Of a DNA stretch of 7,689 nt, positions 5,931 to 7,689 are shown piece by piece. Each line of letters opens with the position of its first letter. Position 1 is the first letter of the stretch. Below the pieces are notes generated by a model that was not told where the DNA came from, made no database searches, and worked only from the letters and a program-made list of their open reading frames with translations. Origin of the DNA: Candidatus Roizmanbacteria bacterium CG22_combo_CG10-13_8_21_14_all_34_12 (lineage in GTDB: Bacteria > Patescibacteriota > Microgenomatia > UBA1406 > GWC2-37-13); assembly GCA_002786595.1 (NCBI GenBank), contig PCTC01000035.1, forward strand, positions 1 through 7,689, in the 5' to 3' direction. The position numbers and the translations under genes are program-made.

Positions 5931-6035
5931 TTTCTAATTACTAATTTCTAATTGACCTAAAAAATATCCAAGCTCCAATTTTTGGCATTTAGTCATTGGT
6001 CATTAATTAAAAATTAGATCAATTAGGTTAATTAG
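5931..6035. repeat. Intergenic mirrored short-repeat array
   Basis: This fills nearly all of the 117-bp gap between the DUF3048 gene and the winged-helix gene. On the left, CTAATT occurs at 5934, 5941 and 5948 (period 7) and is followed by GACC. On the right, GGTC (5998) is followed by the reverse complement AATTAG at 6012, 6021 and 6030 (period 9). A tandem GTCATT pair lies at 5992-6004, and a small CCAA-TTT-TTGG hairpin can form in the centre. The whole could fold as one long, imperfect, AT-rich hairpin. It may include the DUF3048 transcript end or the secDF promoter, but neither is clear. Confidence 0.6.
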
Positions 6036-6041
6036 TTCAAT

Positions 6042-7208
6042 TTAATAGTTAACCTTGTTCCCAATTGGCAACATTTCAATAAACACCTGTCCTCTAACCA
6101 TAGATATTTCTTTATCACTGTTATCAAAAAATTTTATGTTGTCTTCCTCAGTTTCCTTGCCCCAAGCTCCCCTAACTACCTGCCCGTTTTTAAAAAATAG
6201 CATTTCCCCGCTACCAACGTTTTTATATAGCAAATGTCCACCCTCATAACCGTCATTCGCCGGCGATTCTTTAGCAAACATTACCACAATATTTTTTGCT
6301 TCCAGTTGTTTTCCGGTATTTTTATCGAGATGAGGAAGGCCTCCATTTGTTCTTTTATAGCTGTTAGTTGTACTGTTATAATTCCAAACAACATTGAAAT
6401 CACTTGCTAAACTATCCCAAAAACCAAAATCGATTTTTACCACTTTCCCCGGATCGGAAGTCTTTACGTCATCTTCAAATTTCCAAGGCTCAAAACCTTT
6501 ATCCCATCTTACCCCCTGATCATCAACATTGGTTAATTCTCTTTTATCCTTTGCATATTGCCAAAGTTTTTTTGTTGAAGTATAGACTGTATGCTCAGTT
6601 GCTACATTTTTTAATCTCTCATAATCACGCCAAAAATGTGGAAACGGAACTGAAAATTGATTCAAATCGTTATAAGATGACCAACCTAATTCGTTAATAT
6701 AGCCCAAAGCATCTGCCGGTCCGTCGGTATTGGCTCCGCCTACGTGAGCATAGAGAGGATTCTGACCATAACCTTCAAGAAATTTTAAAAAATACATGCG
6801 AGCTGAACGAACTGGGCCAATATATGACGCATTTTTACAATAAAATATTGCTAAAAATCTGGTAATTCCTCCTTCAGAAACGGCTTCATAAACGATATCC
6901 GCCGATGATAGACCTGATTGCGGTCGGGCTTCTTTATGATTTTCAATCATTATTCCCAAAGGTCGTTGTCCTTCCCAAATTGTTTTTTCAGTCTTAGATA
7001 ACATTTCGCCATTTAAAGGACATTCTTCTGTCTTTGGTTCTGCATTGATGGCTGTTTCCGTGGTACTGTTTTCTGATATAGGGGCTTTATAAGTAATTGG
7101 TGACAAAAATGAGAGACCTTTTTCTTCTGAAAAAAAAGAATAAGTTGTTATTCCTGAAAGAATAAATAATATAAATACAACCACAAACGCGATTTTTTTG
7201 TTAATCAT
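6042..7208 (-). CDS. DUF3048 (YerB-like) membrane-anchored protein
   Basis: The 388-residue protein carries the DUF3048 signature RPLGIMIENHKEARPQSGL (82-100), followed by SADIVYEAVSEGGITRFLAIF (102-122) and YIGPVRSARMYF. Later parts, with HTVYTSTKKLW, a Val/Phe-rich region and a C-terminal strand-rich GQVVRGAW...EDNIKF segment, fit the second half of the family (DUF3048_C). A basic start (NKK) and one hydrophobic helix at about 6-26 place the body outside the cytoplasm. There is no lipobox cysteine, unlike Bacillus YerB-type lipoproteins, so it is a signal anchor or a cleaved signal peptide. A Ser/Thr/Glu-rich linker covers about 40-75. The molecular function of the family is unknown. The gene follows the DUF4446 gene by 17 bp, and ATG 7208 has no Shine-Dalgarno sequence. 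Confidence 0.88.
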   Translation of the reverse strand: MINKKIAFVVVFILFILSGITTYSFFSEEKGLSFLSPITYKAPISENSTTETAINAEPKTEECPLNGEMLSKTEKTIWEGQRPLGIMIENHKEARPQSGLSSADIVYEAVSEGGITRFLAIFYCKNASYIGPVRSARMYFLKFLEGYGQNPLYAHVGGANTDGPADALGYINELGWSSYNDLNQFSVPFPHFWRDYERLKNVATEHTVYTSTKKLWQYAKDKRELTNVDDQGVRWDKGFEPWKFEDDVKTSDPGKVVKIDFGFWDSLASDFNVVWNYNSTTNSYKRTNGGLPHLDKNTGKQLEAKNIVVMFAKESPANDGYEGGHLLYKNVGSGEMLFFKNGQVVRGAWGKETEEDNIKFFDNSDKEISMVRGQVFIEMLPIGNKVNY

Positions 7209-7225
7209 AAAAAATTTGGGAAATT

Positions 7226-7681
7226 TTAATTGCTTTTCTCAATTGCTTGTCTTTCTTCCTCTGATAATTCAAATTCTTCGCTTTTACCGTTTTTAACTTT
7301 TTTACTGTAAACTCTTAAACCTTCACGGGTGTGTATAAAATTAATAACTATACCACTATTTTCATAATTTAAAAAAGTGATGACAAAACTTTTTTCTCCG
7401 CCCAATCTTTCAAAAGGATTAAATCGGACTAGACCAACCTTCTGAATGTGAAGAGTTGAAACTTTTATCTCTTCACGTAATTCTTTTTTGACTATCTCAA
7501 GATCTTCTTTTGTTTTTTTATCAATCATTAACAACTCATCTAAAATTTCATCTATCTTATGTTTTCTGGTACTCGAGATTAAATTGTTATAGTGCGCTTT
7601 CGTTTTTAAAATTAATCTGGTTAAAATACCTAACCAAATAATAATTATAACTGCCACCAAATAAATAATCATCAAATACAT
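7226..7681 (-). CDS. DUF4446 family membrane protein
   Basis: The 151-residue protein begins with a hydrophobic helix (about 3-25). A charged, probably coiled-coil region (about 38-75, rich in Lys, Glu, Asp and Leu) comes next. The DUF4446 core then begins at about 78: IQKVGLVRFNPFERLGGEKSF, followed by ITFLNYENSGIVINFIHTREG, the RVYSKKVKNGKSEEFELSEEE stretch and a short acidic helix. The function is unknown; the topology is one membrane anchor with a cytoplasmic domain (inferred). The start is ATG 7681, with an alternative in-frame ATG at 7672. The frame stays open to the window edge at 7689, so a start further upstream cannot be excluded. The next gene, DUF3048, lies 17 bp downstream and is probably cotranscribed. 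Confidence 0.85.
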   Translation of the reverse strand: MYLMIIYLVAVIIIIWLGILTRLILKTKAHYNNLISSTRKHKIDEILDELLMIDKKTKEDLEIVKKELREEIKVSTLHIQKVGLVRFNPFERLGGEKSFVITFLNYENSGIVINFIHTREGLRVYSKKVKNGKSEEFELSEEERQAIEKSN

Positions 7682-7689
7682 TCTATAGT

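Noticed and set aside
5925..5990. Intrinsic terminator for the DUF3048 gene
   Set aside because: The T-run on the minus strand abuts the next start codon and the nearby CCAA/TTGG stem is only 4 bp, so the usual stable hairpin plus T-tract is not met.
5931..6035. CRISPR array
   Set aside because: Repeat words are only 6-7 bp, with spacing far too short for spacers, and no cas gene is present.
6055..6697. Plus-strand open frames opposite the DUF3048 gene
   Set aside because: Shadow frames; the minus-strand protein carries the family signature.

Overview
The window is AT-rich, with purine-poor translation starts and tightly packed genes. It looks like a reduced genome of the Candidate Phyla Radiation (Patescibacteria), most likely the Microgenomates side. 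This placement is inferred from gene content and style: a short SecD, a CCA-adding enzyme with an inserted HD domain, a DUF4446/DUF3048 pair, 1- and 4-nt gene overlaps, almost no Shine-Dalgarno sequences, and low-complexity or palindromic repeats between and inside genes. TGA is used as a stop at 5349-5351 and no gene has an internal TGA, so the standard bacterial code fits and the TGA=Gly code of some CPR lineages does not.

Layout. The left part is on the plus strand: the 3' part of an endonuclease IV gene (nfo, cut by the window edge), a 99-bp gap with a GC-rich palindrome and a perfect TATAAT box, then a class II CCA tRNA nucleotidyltransferase (cca). Everything to the right is on the minus strand. 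In transcription order it reads: DUF4446 membrane protein, DUF3048 (YerB-like) membrane-anchored protein, a 117-bp repeat-filled gap, a winged-helix protein with a degenerate nucleotidyltransferase-like domain, secD, secF, a triple zinc-ribbon protein and an MBL-fold hydrolase. The two blocks converge and overlap by 8 bp in the palindrome TTAATTAA, which supplies both stop codons.

How the genes work together. SecD and SecF are partners that assist the Sec translocon. The winged-helix protein overlaps secD by ATGA and is probably co-translated with it. The zinc-ribbon gene and the hydrolase gene are joined by TAATG. nfo (DNA repair) and cca (tRNA maturation) are housekeeping genes. The DUF3048 and DUF4446 proteins are probably envelope proteins of unknown function.

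No mobile element, CRISPR array, RNA gene or defence system is visible. The most notable signals are small: a palindromic repeat translated in frame inside the hydrolase, a 9-bp tandem repeat inside nfo, an Asp-to-Asn change at the expected first catalytic carboxylate of the CCA enzyme, a possible regulator coupled to secD, and -10 boxes placed as expected for leaderless mRNAs.
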